Assembly (NCBI GenBank): GCA_031213475.1
Contig: JARUPZ010000035.1
Location: 1,873,699-1,937,698, forward strand
Source: Nereocystis luetkeana
Taxonomy: Eukaryota > Sar > Phaeophyceae > Laminariales > Laminariaceae
DNA length: 64,000 nucleotides
Direction of reading: 5' to 3'
The stretch's first letter is position 1, and the number at the start of each line of letters is the position of its first letter. Both the position numbers and the translations under genes were made by a program. A model generated the notes under the pieces. It was not told the origin of the DNA and did not search any database. It saw only the letters and a program-made list of their open reading frames with translations. This document shows positions 50,471-62,624 of this stretch, in pieces.

Positions 50471-51759
50471 CATGGCCCAAGTCTACAAAACGTTTTTTTT
50501 TTTCTAACTCAAGATTGACATTCCGACGATTTGGCGTCAAGGAACCTCGTCTTTCAGAAACAAAATAGCGGAAATGTGCTACCTCTATTATCGTAGAACG
50601 GGTCGACATCTGCTACTCAGCCGACGTCGACGACGACCCCAGAAGTCAGCTGAAATCACGCGCGCATCCCACGGGCGACGGGGGTATAAGCCCTACTGCC
50701 GTGGCGAAACGCCAGAAAAAAAAAATCGTCGCTTTCGCGTACTTCTCCTATAGGAGAAAAAGAAGGTTTGCATCAGCAGAAGGCGTTTATTTCTACCGGG
50801 GAAAATGGTGGTAAAATGTATACCAGGTATCTTATAGCACGACCGCTGCTGCTACGCCAGCGGGACCGGTGTTGATGATGAGGCCGTGTTTTGCCTGTAT
50901 CATAGGCAACAACAACAAAAAGTCTCCGCATACCCGATGCTTACAGGCTTTCCACTACTACTACTACTGTAGTCTTTTCTGTCTGTCTTGTCTGCTTGCT
51001 GTGTGCTGCTTGCTGTGTGCTGCTTGTTGTGTTGTACCAGGTATTAACATTTTTGTGTTTTTCCACCGGCTGCGAGAGCTGCACGTGGCTAATTTCCACA
51101 AAGAAATCCAGAGTCTACAAACAGAAAGCGGGCAAGCTGTGGGGCTATCTATCTATCTATCGCGTTGGATCTGTTTCGTCGCGAGCTGTCTCTATTAAAG
51201 GTTTATGGCGCAGAACCTACTAGGTATGGCGATTGGCGTGTGTACCAGCTCGAAGCTGGTGTGTACGCCTAGACTCGATTGCCGATGGCCGGCAATACAC
51301 AGTCAAAATGTTCGAGGCAAACACGTAGTCACTGTCAGGTGACTAGTACGTGAAGCTTCAACATAGAAGAGAAGAAGATGGTGTGGTGACCCCAAGCCAC
51401 ATTGTTGATTGATTGCTCAGCTGGAAGCTGATGATGATGAGCAGATGTAGAGCAAAAGTAGAGTGAGCTCAAAGGGGAGGGCGGTGCGCGTGTGCGCTCG
51501 CAGCTCGCAATAAAGGACGACCCTTGCACTTCGGTCAAACAAAAACAAAATGAGGGAATACCCTCGTATTCCGTTCAAAATAAAAACAACGAAGAGAACC
51601 CCCAGATTTACTGTAAAGAACAATATATCTTGGGGTACATATCCATGACCCCAGTGTAGCCTATGTTGTTCCTCCAACCAGAACTACATTGTAACAGTAA
51701 AACTATGCTACCGGTCTCGGAGGGATACTGAAGATATCCTTTCCATTATGCACCAATGA

Positions 51760-52038
51760 TAGCACGTACTAAATGTGCTGTCTACCGTAGATCATGTACG
51801 TACGTACCACAACAACAGTAGATCCATGGCACTACTCGTCATTGGAACTTTATTTTGTGCGTACGGGTGCACAGCAGTATATGCGTAAAAAGACAGCTGC
51901 TGCTATCCTACTATACAGTATAACTCAGACTGGAAAACTGTCTGTTGTACATATAATGCGTAAATGTATACCAGATGACGTAAGTGTAATCGAGTAACGA
52001 ATATGATGGTTACTGACAAGTAAGTATCATCTGTAATA
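51760..52038 (+). repeat. Direct repeat, left copy (LTR-like, 279 bp)
   Basis: From TAGCACGTACTAAATGTGCT to ATCATCTGTAATA this is identical to 54323-54597 as far as I can read, apart from a 4-base TAAG duplication near the end. The start contains AGCACGTACTAAATGTGCT, an inverted repeat. Confidence 0.9.
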
Positions 52039-54322
52039 CCTCCTCCCGTTGAGCGTACACTTTCTTACTCTGCGTTACATGCTAAAACTGCTTGAAAAGA
52101 AACACACATACATGCAACATCAAGGAGTGATATTGTTTTGGGAACACTTACTTGTACATAATGTACCTGTATGATGGTTCCAAGGATATTCAGTTGTACA
52201 TGATGTACCTACCGGATGAGATCCAAGGAGTGAATTCAACACATAAAAGGGCAATAAAATAACCGAACATAGAATCGTTCTGTTCTATATAATACTACTG
52301 CAACACCTGCTTGTATGAGGTGGGTGTGTATACCTAAACTACATACGAGGGTTGCTACAGGAGTACCTAGTAGTCTTTATAAAGTGAAAATGGTTTGTCG
52401 ATCCGCTACAATCACAGGAAAGAATAAACCTGGTCGAAAGTTCCTGCCGCCCCAAAAACAAACAAAGGAACAATGTGGACGATCACTGCAAGTGGTTTAC
52501 TGCTTGCTCAAAAGACTACCAGATACAGTAGGTAGTACATTACCAGAGTTCCCTGCTGTATCCCCCAGGTGCGTCCCCGGGTAAAAAAGAAGATGCACAC
52601 GATGATACATCCTGATGATGATGACACTCCAGCTTGTGGCGGTGGTAGTGTTCCATTCTGTGATGATGACGTTCCGGTCCCTGATGAGGAATCTTTTGTT
52701 AAATATTGTAGTTCTTGGTGAGGTGATCTCGTACGATACTACAACAACACCAGTAGTACCGTATACCAGGTACCTGGTATACAGCAGTATTTCTTGGAGT
52801 AGCTGCCGCACGATGCTCGGGGATCCCGAGGCTTTATATTTGCCGTATGTATATTACAGCAGTCGACAGTGTACTGCTGTAGTATCATCCAGATGAAGGT
52901 GATGATACAACAGTACACGGGTTCCTTCTTGATGATACAAGAAACAGAGCTCAGTCACCACAGGCAGCGATGGCCGGGAGATGCTTCCTATAATAGATTT
53001 TGCTCGTGATTCACGAGGCTGACAAATCCACACCAGTAGTGGATGGCGCCTAGCAATGCCTCTAATCTACAGGAGTACTGTGATTGTCTTTGGGGTAGCT
53101 ATTGAAACAGCACCAAGCTACGTAAGTACTCGACGCGATGCACTATCGAGATTTGAGTTATTTTCAGGGGCTTCTCCTTGATGATCCCGCGGGGAGGTCC
53201 CTGTTGGAAATTTGTGAAGTCAGGGTCCCTTTTTACAGACGGTGGTACCGCCGGGAGTTACTTCTATACAACTGCAGCTCGGATTGCCCGAGGCTGACGA
53301 TCCACGATGTGGACTACACTAGGCAGAGCTCCTTAACCCCAGCGGTGCTGTGAGTTGTGGCGAAGTTGTCCTTGACAGCGTACAGCAGTATAATAATACT
53401 CGACGTTGAGTCAAGATTTTTCGAGTCCACACTTCGTATGAGAAATATGGCCGGAGGTGAGATGCACACAGTAGATAGCAGTACTGCTCTGTGCTGTGTG
53501 ATCAAGACACGAAACTAAACTGTTGTCGTACGTATCCTCCTCGGAGAAACTATTTGCTATTATTATGGTTCTTGTTTCAACGGTCGTGTGGGGTCACGGA
53601 TCCACGTGGAGTCCAATGACGACTGTCGAAACAAAATCTCTCTGGGGCCGATGGCCCTTTCGGAGAAAGAAAATCTCTCTGGGGCCGAAGGCCCTCTTGG
53701 AAATGTATCGAAATAAGTTCAGAGACAGCAGAACGCTTGTCGGGAGATAACTTCAATGTCGCTGTTGCTCAGAGTAACTGAGGCTTACGATCCACGAGAT
53801 GGACTACGCTCAGCAGAGCTCCTAACCTTCAGATTTACTGGGTTGTAATTTGGAGTTGCTGTTGGGCAGCGTACAGCGGGTTAATTTATTTATCGAAGTT
53901 CAGCGCTCCTTTAACAGACAGCAGAAATGCTTGTCGGGAGTTGACTTAAATGTCGCTGTTGCTCAGAGTAACTGAGGCTTACGATCCACGAGATGGACTA
54001 CGCTCAGCAGAGCTCCTAACCTCAGGTTTGCTGGGTTGTAAAGTGGAGTTGCTGTTGTTCAGCGTACAGCAGCAGGTACACTCAAGGTTTTCTCGAGATT
54101 ATTGGTCCTCGTCTATGGAAAGACAAAGCGGAGAAGGTGAGATTGTCACAACTCCTACGCGGTGGTACTCTGTAGGTGTCTCTATCGTAGTTACAGCAAC
54201 TAGACTACAGCAGCAGTGAACTACAGCAGTACAGCAGTAGTGAACTACAGCAGTAATATAATGCCCTACGCAGGACCCTCGTACAAGCACGCGGTATATG
54301 TACCACGTGACACTCACGTATA
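52039..54322. other. Internal region between the direct repeats
   Basis: About 2.3 kb without an open frame resembling gag, pol or any known protein. It contains about 200-bp internal repeats (GAGGCTTACGATCCACGAGA and ACGCTCAGCAGAGCTCCTAA at 53783 and 53985, weaker at 53290) and a duplicated TCTCTCTGGGGCCGA motif (53637, 53673). Confidence 0.6.
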
Positions 54323-54597
54323 TAGCACGTACTAAATGTGCTGTCTACCGTAGATCATGTACGTACGTACCACAACAACAGTAGATCCATGGCACTACTC
54401 GTCATTGGAACTTTATTTTGTGCGTACGGGTGCACAGCAGTATATGCGTAAAAAGACAGCTGCTGCTATCCTACTATACAGTATAACTCAGACTGGAAAA
54501 CTGTCTGTTGTACATATAATGCGTAAATGTATACCAGATGACGTAAGTGTAATCGAGTAACGAATATGATGGTTACTGACAAGTATCATCTGTAATA
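54323..54597 (+). repeat. Direct repeat, right copy (LTR-like, 275 bp)
   Basis: See the left copy. No obvious 4-6 bp target duplication flanks the pair, and no primer-binding site or polypurine tract is convincing. Confidence 0.9.
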
Positions 54598-54913
54598 GTC
54601 TCGAGGTGATGGCAGTCGCCGTGTTGCTGTGTCTTTTTTGTTTTGTTGGTGTGTTCTTATTTTGAGTGCGGCGGGATTTCGTCGGGGGGGGGGGCGTTCT
54701 GTTCTTCTTCTTCTTCGAACACGCACAAGGCCTGCTGCAAGTATGAGGTCGCCTTGCCTCATTTGCCTCCCTGTGCTGCTGAGGTATGCTAGGTTCCCGC
54801 CATCGGTATTAGAATGTCATCCACGCGTGCGTACGTACCTCAGGCGTCCCAGGAGTACCCGAAGGAAAAAGACTCCGACCTCCATTTACCGAGGCGTTGA
54901 CACGGGGTACTAT

Positions 54914-55020
54914 TACGGGGGGGCGTGATAAATAGGACCTACGGTACACACAAAAACCTGTACGTATATTTACCTATTTTTTCTCAAAGTATTTGGTCCT
55001 ATTCACTATGGTCCCCCGTA
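54914..55020. mobile_element. Family M MITE
   Basis: TACGGGGGGGCGTGATAAAT and ATTCACTATGGTCCCCCGTA are the ends, with internal GGACCTACGG and GTATTTGGTCC. Confidence 0.85.
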
Positions 55021-55138
55021 ACACTATGAAACTAATATTAGGTTATTTCGGGAAAGTTATGAGTGATCCATGTTGAAGATCATGCTGCACATTGTCGGAT
55101 GGCAAGAGTAATAATAATATCGGGTTGGTTGATTCTTC

Positions 55139-55560
55139 AGGGGACCATAGTAAATAGGACCAAATGTTGTTAGTAAAAATCGGGGAACGATATAGTTTTG
55201 TGTGTGTACCGTAGGTCCTATTTAATATAGTTTCCCCCTTAAATAGTGATCATCACTCGCATGGTTTACTCGGTTTCCCAGTTCCATACCGAACTTTAGC
55301 ATCATGCTTGAACTTTAGCAGCATGCTTAGCACCGACCACCGCCACAACGATCGCCATACACGTACGTGCTACGTCAGGTGGCACTCATACAGTTTCCTG
55401 GTGTGCATCTGTTCTACGTCCTGTTGTCTTCCTTACAACCATAAACAATATTAATCTTACGGGGGACCATAGCTAATAGGACCAAATATTGTTAGCAAAA
55501 AAAACGAAATATATAGGTTTTTGTGTGTACCGTAGGTCCTATTATCTATGGTCCCCCGTA
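55139..55560. mobile_element. Two family M MITEs
   Basis: Copy one (55139-55241) has GGGGACCATAGTAAATAGGA and TTTAATATAGTTTCCCCC. Copy two (55458-55560) has perfect TACGGGGGACCATAG and CTATGGTCCCCCGTA ends. Confidence 0.85.
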
Positions 55561-56104
55561 ATAATAATAATACCTAGGGAACAGCAGGTCAACGCAGGTT
55601 CTGTACAGTGCACATCCAACCCTAGAGACATGTACTATCACTATTGATGGGTCGTATCCCTAATGAGATTTTTTTTTTGCTCTTTGATTTTCCGTCGGGA
55701 CTGTTTTTCCGTCGGAACTGGTTTTCCGTCGGGACTAAAAACGAAGCACTGAAGAAAATTGAAAACGGTTTCCCCTGTGCTGCACAACTCATCACACCTT
55801 GTTGAAGCACGTTGGTAGGCAAGCATATATATATATATCTTGCGTTGAAAATTTGGTAGGTTTTGAAACGCGGTTTCTCAATCCACGCCGAGCAACCATT
55901 GGCTCACGAAAAAAAAAAAAAATGCAACAAAAATCGGCGGGACGTTAGATTCTTCGACGGTGCGGCCAAGAGCAGGGGTATATAGCTTCGAGACATATAT
56001 AGACTAATCGCCTGTGTCGACCCGCGCTGCTGTTGATCGCCAAGAAGTCGCTGAAAGTAGTGTTTAGGTCGGTTCACAAAGCAACGCCACACTTGATGCG
56101 TTGA

Positions 56105-57150
56105 GTAGTACGCTTGTGAGGCGGACTTGCCTATGGATGACAGCTTCAACGCGTTGATCTAATTTCCGGTGTGGTCACTTCCAAGAGCATCGGGGGGGGG
56201 GGGGGGGGGGCGGGGGTACTCGATAGGAGAGATGTACTCGATCTCATGCATGGCCGTAGTCGTATGACCATAGACCCTCGCGTCCCTACAATGCCGGGAC
56301 GGAGCATGTCGGGTTTTCACCGACCAGGCAGACATTGCTTGCACCAAGCTTTGCGAAGCGCCGTGAGGTGTCTGGCGAGTCGCATGAAGGGTGAGCTGCA
56401 TCCTACTAAGAAACCGCTTTTGAGGCGGACTTGCATATGGACGACAGCTTCAATGAGTTGATTTCATTTCCGGTGTAGGCACTTCCAGGGACAGCAATGG
56501 GAGTACTATGTAACTGCCTCTTGGCTGCCTTACCGTGAACACTACCAGGTACGTGATACGATCATTGTGGATGACAGCTTCAACGAGTTGATAGATTTTC
56601 TGGTGTGGTCACTTCCAAGAGCATCGGGGAGGGGGGGGGGGGGGTACTAATTATCATGCATGGTCGTAGTCGTATGACCATAGACCCTTTCATCCATATG
56701 ATGCCGGGACGGAGCACGTCGGGTCTTCCCCGACCAGGCAGACATTGCTTGCACCAAGCGCGAAGCGCCGTGAGGTGTTGGACGAGTCGTGTGAAGGGGT
56801 GACCTGCATTCTAAGAGGAACCGTTTGTGATGGACGTACATATGGATGACAGCTTCAATGGGTTAAAGTATTTTCCGGTGTGGCCACTTCCAGAGACACC
56901 AAATGGGGCGACTATGCAACTGCCTCGTGGGTGCGTTACCATAAGCACTACATACAGTACCTGGTACGATAATTCCCCCATGTATGTGCGGAGTAAAGAT
57001 TCTCCATCCCGCACAAATGCAACTCGATCGCCAGCCACGACCGACCGCCAAGAAAAAAAAAACAAAAAAAAAACGGTACCCCGCTTGTCTAGCTAACGTA
57101 ATGAGCGGCATGTTTTACAGTGCCGTTTTCTACCAACGCCAACCCAACCC
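56105..57150 (-). mobile_element. Stacked family A retroposons (partial, partial, near full length)
   Basis: The head-proximal segment ending CACTTCCAAGAGCATC occurs twice (56178-56194, 56608-56624), each time followed by a G run and a fresh family A 3' end (TACTCGATAGGAGAGATG at 56217; GTACTAATTATCATGCATG at 56643). The right-hand copy continues to the head CCAACGCCAACCCAACCC (57150). The arrangement shows repeated insertion, or duplication, at the same internal site. Confidence 0.78.
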
Positions 57151-57164
57151 ATACATAACATATA

Positions 57165-57630
57165 GAGGGGGGGGGGAAAGGTGAAGAGAAGAGAAGGGGT
57201 GGAGGTGGGGGGGGGGGGGGGGGGGGGGAGGGGGGGAGGGGGGGGGGGGGAGGGGGGGGGGGGAGGGAAGTGAGGGGGGAGGGGGAAGGGGGGCAGGAGG
57301 GGTGGGGAGGCAGGAGAGGGGAGGGGCGGGGGTGTGTGGGGCGGGTGGGGGGGGGAGTGAAAAAAATAGGGCAGGGGGGGGGGGTACAGGGCGGGGGGGG
57401 TGGGGGTTGGGGGGGGGGGGGTGGAGCGGGGGGGGTGGGGGTTGGGGGGGGGGAGTGGAGCGGAAGTTGTGTTCGTGTGGAGGGGGGGGGGCGGGGTGGA
57501 TGTGCAAGTGGGCATTAGGGTGGGGGCGGAGGTGGGGGTGGGGAATGTGTGGAGTCGGGCGGTATGAGGTAAGGGTGAAGGTGAGGGGGGGGGGTGCGTG
57601 GAGGCGAAGAAGCTGGTGAGGGGGGAGGGG
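57165..57630. repeat. G-rich low-complexity tract
   Basis: About 450 bases of the plus strand are mainly G runs broken by A or T. It lies between the family A head and the poly(C)-tail side of LINE1 copy 2. Proline-rich open frames on the minus strand are artefacts of this composition. Confidence 0.85.
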
Positions 57631-57933
57631 GGGCGTACTCATTGTTTTGCTTGCCTTGGTCATTTGACCATTGATCACACATCCCTTTCGAGACGGAGCA
57701 CCGTTTCTACTCCTATTAGAGACACCCCCAATATTCAGGCACTCCTTCCACGAAACACGTGGGATATGTTTTCCTATCTTATCCCCTTCCTATTTATTTC
57801 GCCGCCTGTTGCCGCCATCTATCTAAATTGGGAAACGGCTGGCAGAGAAGCGTATGAGGGATACTGCTGATTTACGGAAGGATATTCGGTGTATATCGGA
57901 ATGGCATATACGCTATATTGTCGGAAGGCAAGC

Positions 57934-58071
<138 letters not shown>

Positions 58072-58122
58072 GTAATAATAATAATCTCATGGGATAGCGA
58101 TCGTTTTCTCGCTGCTATTTAT

Positions 58123-58220
58123 TACGGGGGACCATAGTTAATAGGACCAAATGTTGTTGGTAAAAATTGTTAAATATATAGGTTTTTATGTATACCATAG
58201 GTCCTATTAACTACGGTCCC
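58123..58220. mobile_element. Family M MITE
   Basis: TACGGGGGACCATAGTTAAT and ATTAACTACGGTCCC. The right end lacks the final CCGTA, having been lost against LINE1 sequence. Confidence 0.85.
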
Positions 58221-58317
58221 AAACTCCTCCATGTCACATTCGCCTGTTTCCCTCATTTTCTCTTCTTCTACTACATCCCGTTACTCCTTGTACATTTTCA
58301 CCTTCTCCTACTAGGTT

Positions 58318-58915
58318 TTATAAGGATTACCCTGGGCTGGGTAATCGATGGATATTTTACCCCTATAGCTCAGTAAGTAACACCTTTACATTTGACGTCG
58401 TCGAGGACACGGGTTCGAATCTCACTTCGGACGTTTTTTTTTATAGAAGAGGCGCCTGCGCTTGCGTCCCTGAATACGGATGTCTCCCTGGCTCTCCCAA
58501 AGATCCCGCCATTCTGAGGAGGGGAGGGTGTTATCAGAATTACCCTGGGCTGGGTAATCGATCGATATTTTACCCCTACAGCTCAACAGGTGACACCTCA
58601 ATACATGTATGTGAGTTTCACTCTCAATTGATTCGCCACACGGACACAGCTGTGCATCTACTTCCTCCTCCTCCTCCTCCTCCTCCTCCTCCTCCTCCTC
58701 CCGGCTACTGGTATACCTCTTCTTTTTTTTTTGGGAGGTTCAGGTCCCCTAACGAAATCGCAGTTTCAGCGTTTTCGCGAAGTCCATTGGGCCGTGCAAA
58801 TATGTTTTCACTCGTATCTCTCCGCTCAATCCCCCGTGTTACAAGGATTACCCTGGGCTGGGTAATCGATCGATCTTTTACCCCTATCAGTAGGTAACAC
58901 CTTCCCACCCGCCGT
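58318..58915 (+). repeat. tRNA-like short repeat, three copies
   Basis: AAGGATTACCCTGGGCTGGG, TAATCGATNGATATTTTACC (N varies) and CCCTATAGCTCAGTAAGTAA occur near 58321, 58537 and 58846. The first copy continues to CACGGGTTCGAATCTCAC, a B-box-like sequence about 45 bases after the TAGCTCAGT A box. It looks like a tRNA-derived SINE head rather than a functional tRNA. Confidence 0.6.
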
Positions 58916-59897
58916 ATATCTCTTACGTTATTTTCCCCCGATTTCTCGTTGTTTTTCTCGCGCTAGCCTTTCCCTTATTTCTAGCATTCCTTCTACTTCT
59001 GCCTTGTACCTCCCAAACCTCCCGGCGGACACCACGTCTTCTTGGTTTCCTCCTGCATCCTTCCATGCTTTCTCGTTCGCGCTATCCCACCTTATTCCAC
59101 GGCTCGCCCTCTTGTTACTTTCTCCCACACAGCTTTGTCAACTACGGCTGGCAACCTCTCTCTTGGCGTGTTCCTTACTTTATATCGCCTTTTCAACTTC
59201 CTCGCGTCTCTTTCTGTCTCGCGTGAGTGCATCCCCAGTTCTGCTCTCGCTACTGTATTACTCTGTCCCACTTGAGCATCTCAGGATTTTTTACCTATTA
59301 TTGTCATGATGTGTGCTGTTTCCAACTGTTTTACGAGTTTCGCATTCCCTTCCCATACTTCTCCTGCATATATATTCTAGCTTTGGTATTATCACATTCA
59401 TCAGGATACGACGTCTCTTAATCCTGGTGTCAAGGTGCGAGTCTGTTAGGATCACATCCATCTTGCCTACCTGGTACGTGTGTTTTACCCTCTCCTGTTA
59501 CTTTTGCTATATGTGTACCCCAAGTGCAGTCTTTCGAAATCTCTGCGGCAAGGCACACCCATCTTGCCTACCTACGTGTGCTTTTACCCTCTCTCTCCTG
59601 TTTATTTTGCTATATGTGTATCCCAAGTGCAGTCTTTTGAGATCCCCACGGCAAGGCACACCCATCTTGCCTACGTGTGCGTTACCCTCTCCTGTTACTT
59701 TTGCTCTACGTGTACTGTATCCCAAGTGCAGTCTTTCGAGATCTCCACGGCGAGGTAAGTATACTGGTCTACGGTCGGCAATTCATCTTCTCCCCACCTC
59801 CGACTGAAAATTTACCGGGTTTGCCTCATCGTCGATACTAACAACTACTGTAGTACTGCGCATTTCTTTACGTTCGCCATCACTCTCTCTTTCCTAT

Positions 59898-60000
59898 TAC
59901 GGGGGACCATAGTTAATAGGACCAAATATTGTTAGTAGAAATGGTCAAATATATAGGTGTTTATGTATACCACAGGTCCTATTAACTATGGTCCCCCGTA
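59898..60000. mobile_element. Family M MITE
   Basis: Perfect 20-bp ends TACGGGGGACCATAGTTAAT and ATTAACTATGGTCCCCCGTA flanked by TA. It is inserted in LINE1 copy 2. Confidence 0.93.
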
Positions 60001-61754
60001 ATAGTGTATTCTAACGCCTATGATATGTGTTTCTGCATTCCTTCGGGTGTTTCTGATATTATCCCCACTTACGCATCCGCAAACATCGATTGTTGTGGTA
60101 CTGCTTACACAATCCCGACAACGTATCTTCCCCCACCGTGACTCCCTGCTATGCTGGTTCGACTGCTACCACCAGGTCGTCAATACAAACCTTGAACTGG
60201 TTAGGCGATAACGTGCATCCCTGTGCAACTCCTCGTAAAATATCGACATACATACTTCGATATTTCCCCGTCCAGGATCACAGGACTTACTCGCACATTC
60301 CGTCAATTTTTTCATCGTTCTCCACACATTTTCCCTGATACCTATACTTCACACAGTTTTTCCCACAATCCACCTTCTTCTGTTCTCCAGGAAACCTGTG
60401 TCGTAGGCCTTTTTGTACGTCTAGAAAGAAACAGTACGTTGTTGGTATCTCCGCGTCTTTCCTACCTTAGGTCATCTCACTTGATGTGTGCAATACTGGT
60501 CTACGCAGCTACGGTTCGGCCTAAACCCTGGTTTCCCCTTGCTTGTTTGGTCTTCCTTCTCCATCATTGTTCCGAATTTTATCAACCAAAATCTCACAAA
60601 ATGTTCTGCCTGCTGTGCTTAGCAGCGCCACCCCTCTACAGCCCCCCCGGGTCAGCCTTACCTCCTTTTCTTGAATAAGTGGTTTCTACTCCTCCTTCTC
60701 TCCACAATCCAAGATGGAGTGCTCTCGCTTTTGCCATGTATGTCCAGGCATACAACATAACCATCATGGTGAGCATTCCTTCTCGTCCTTGCTCCATACC
60801 TTCCTTCGCTATTATTTTGGTCTGCCCCTGATGTATTTCTGTTCTTTAAGTTTAGCTACGGTACGCACTTCTTTACTTCTTCCCTTGTGAACTCTCCCTG
60901 CAACCCTCTTAAACCGCTATCTTCCCTTTCTGATGCGTTTGGGGGGGGGGGCGGAGAACGGGGGGGGGTGTAAGGGGTGAGGGTGGTGGGAGGAGAGCGG
61001 GGGGAGGGGGGGGGGGGGGGAAGATGAGGGGGTTGGGGGGGGGATCTCAGTTACTATACAAGTAGGGTAAGGAGTGAAATAGACTAAGCAGGGCCAGCAC
61101 GATGATGATGATGAGCGAAACCGAAACATCGTGAAGTAGGTAACGAAACGAGCTATATAGTCGAGGTTTGTTCGTGCAATACATGGGCGTCCTAAAGCCC
61201 GGTTTTCCTGGCTTTTGTTCTCCATGTTTTACGTGTCACCAAGTCGCTGCTTATGAGTGATCGGCGTAGTTTTATGCTCATTTAACTTCATCCTGCTGCA
61301 GATTGCTGTTGTTGTCGGATTTTGAACAAAAACGCGGGTGATATATGATAACTGCCCGTGCGATACAACCCGCCGCTGCAGGATTGATCTATTCACCGCA
61401 CATTGCTACAGACAGACGCAATCCCAGTAGCAGCAGCAAGCACTAAGCACTAAGCACTAACATTATTGTTATTATTATTATTATTATTATTATTTCTCTT
61501 GCCATCCGACAATGTGCAGCATGATCTTCAACATGGATCACTCATAACTTTCCCGAATTATTGTACATGCCATCCGACAATGGTGGAGCACGAGCTTCTG
61601 CGTTGATCACTCAAACATTCCTGAAACAAAGGGAAACCTATATCTATGCACGAGGTCTATCCAGGAAACCTATGCACTAAGGTCTATCTACCTCCCATGG
61701 CTACTTTCCCCTATTCTATACAAAATATACACATTTTTTGCCGTGTTTGTTTTC

Positions 61755-61820
61755 TTCGTTCGTTCGTTCGTTCGTTCGTTCGTTCGTTTGTTTGTTTGCT
61801 TGTTTGCTTGTTTGTCTTTC
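61755..61820. repeat. (TTCG)n(TTTG)n microsatellite
   Basis: About eight CGTT units followed by TTTG/TTGC units, inside the long inverted-repeat element. Confidence 0.92.
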
Positions 61821-62052
61821 ATCCCATTCGATACCTTTGCCCCCCCTGATTCTCCGAAGTCAGATACGGGGTGGTCACGTATGGCGGGCCCCCTCCCCCC
61901 TGCCCCCTCCCCACCACTACTACTAACTGTGGCATGTTCGTACAGCCGCAGGCATGCACTATATATATACATATAGTGCCGGTGTGGCGGCAACCAGCAT
62001 TATTGCACTGACTGGTCAATCCCGTCCGTGCCAAGCGATTCCCCGGGCACTA

Positions 62053-62171
62053 TTGCGGGCGACCATACATAGTAAATAGCACCTACGGCACAGACAAAAA
62101 CCTATCAGGTATATATTTAACTATTTTTACTCACAATATTTGTTTGGTCCTATTTACTATGGCCTCCCGTA
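62053..62171. mobile_element. Family M MITE
   Basis: TTGCGGGCGACCATACATAG and ATTTACTATGGCCTCCCGTA are worn ends, and the centre matches other copies. Confidence 0.78.
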
Positions 62172-62304
62172 ATATTATTGCAATGGCTTAGTTCTGGTTG
62201 GGTGATCGGTTAACCTTTCGTCAGTGTGGCCCAACGGACCACAAGACCTCAAGTAATAAAAAATAAATGGCGTCGTCGGCAGGACAAAATTCGCAACCGG
62301 CAAT

Positions 62305-62556
62305 GTATATACGAACTCAACCGGCACTATATACGTGCTCAACCGGCACTATATGAGTGCTCAACCGGCACTATGCACGTGCTCAAGGCACTATATGCGT
62401 GCTCAACCGGAACTATGTACGTGCTCAACCGGCATTATGTACGTGCTCAACCGGCACTATATACGCACTCAACCGGCGCTATGGATGCACTCAACCAGCA
62501 CTATGGACGCACTCAACCGGCACTATACAAGTGCTCAACCGGCACTATAGAGCGAC
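62305..62556. repeat. About 23-bp tandem repeat, ten to eleven units
   Basis: CTCAACCGGCACTATATACG-type units repeat with variants (CTCAACCAGCACTATGGACG and similar) at about 22-24-bp spacing. They encode TYR-rich repeats (NRHY) in all frames. Confidence 0.92.
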
Positions 62557-62624
62557 CACTCCTCCCTGTATATACCTATACACGAGTACTACAGAATAAC
62601 TGCTGCACTGCACCTCGAGGTAGG

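Noticed and set aside
57130-57678. Proline/histidine-rich minus-strand open frames
   Set aside because: They are translations of a G-run tract on the other strand.
58361-58438. Functional tRNA gene
   Set aside because: D stem and acceptor stem are not formed and the same sequence is repeated in truncated form twice nearby.
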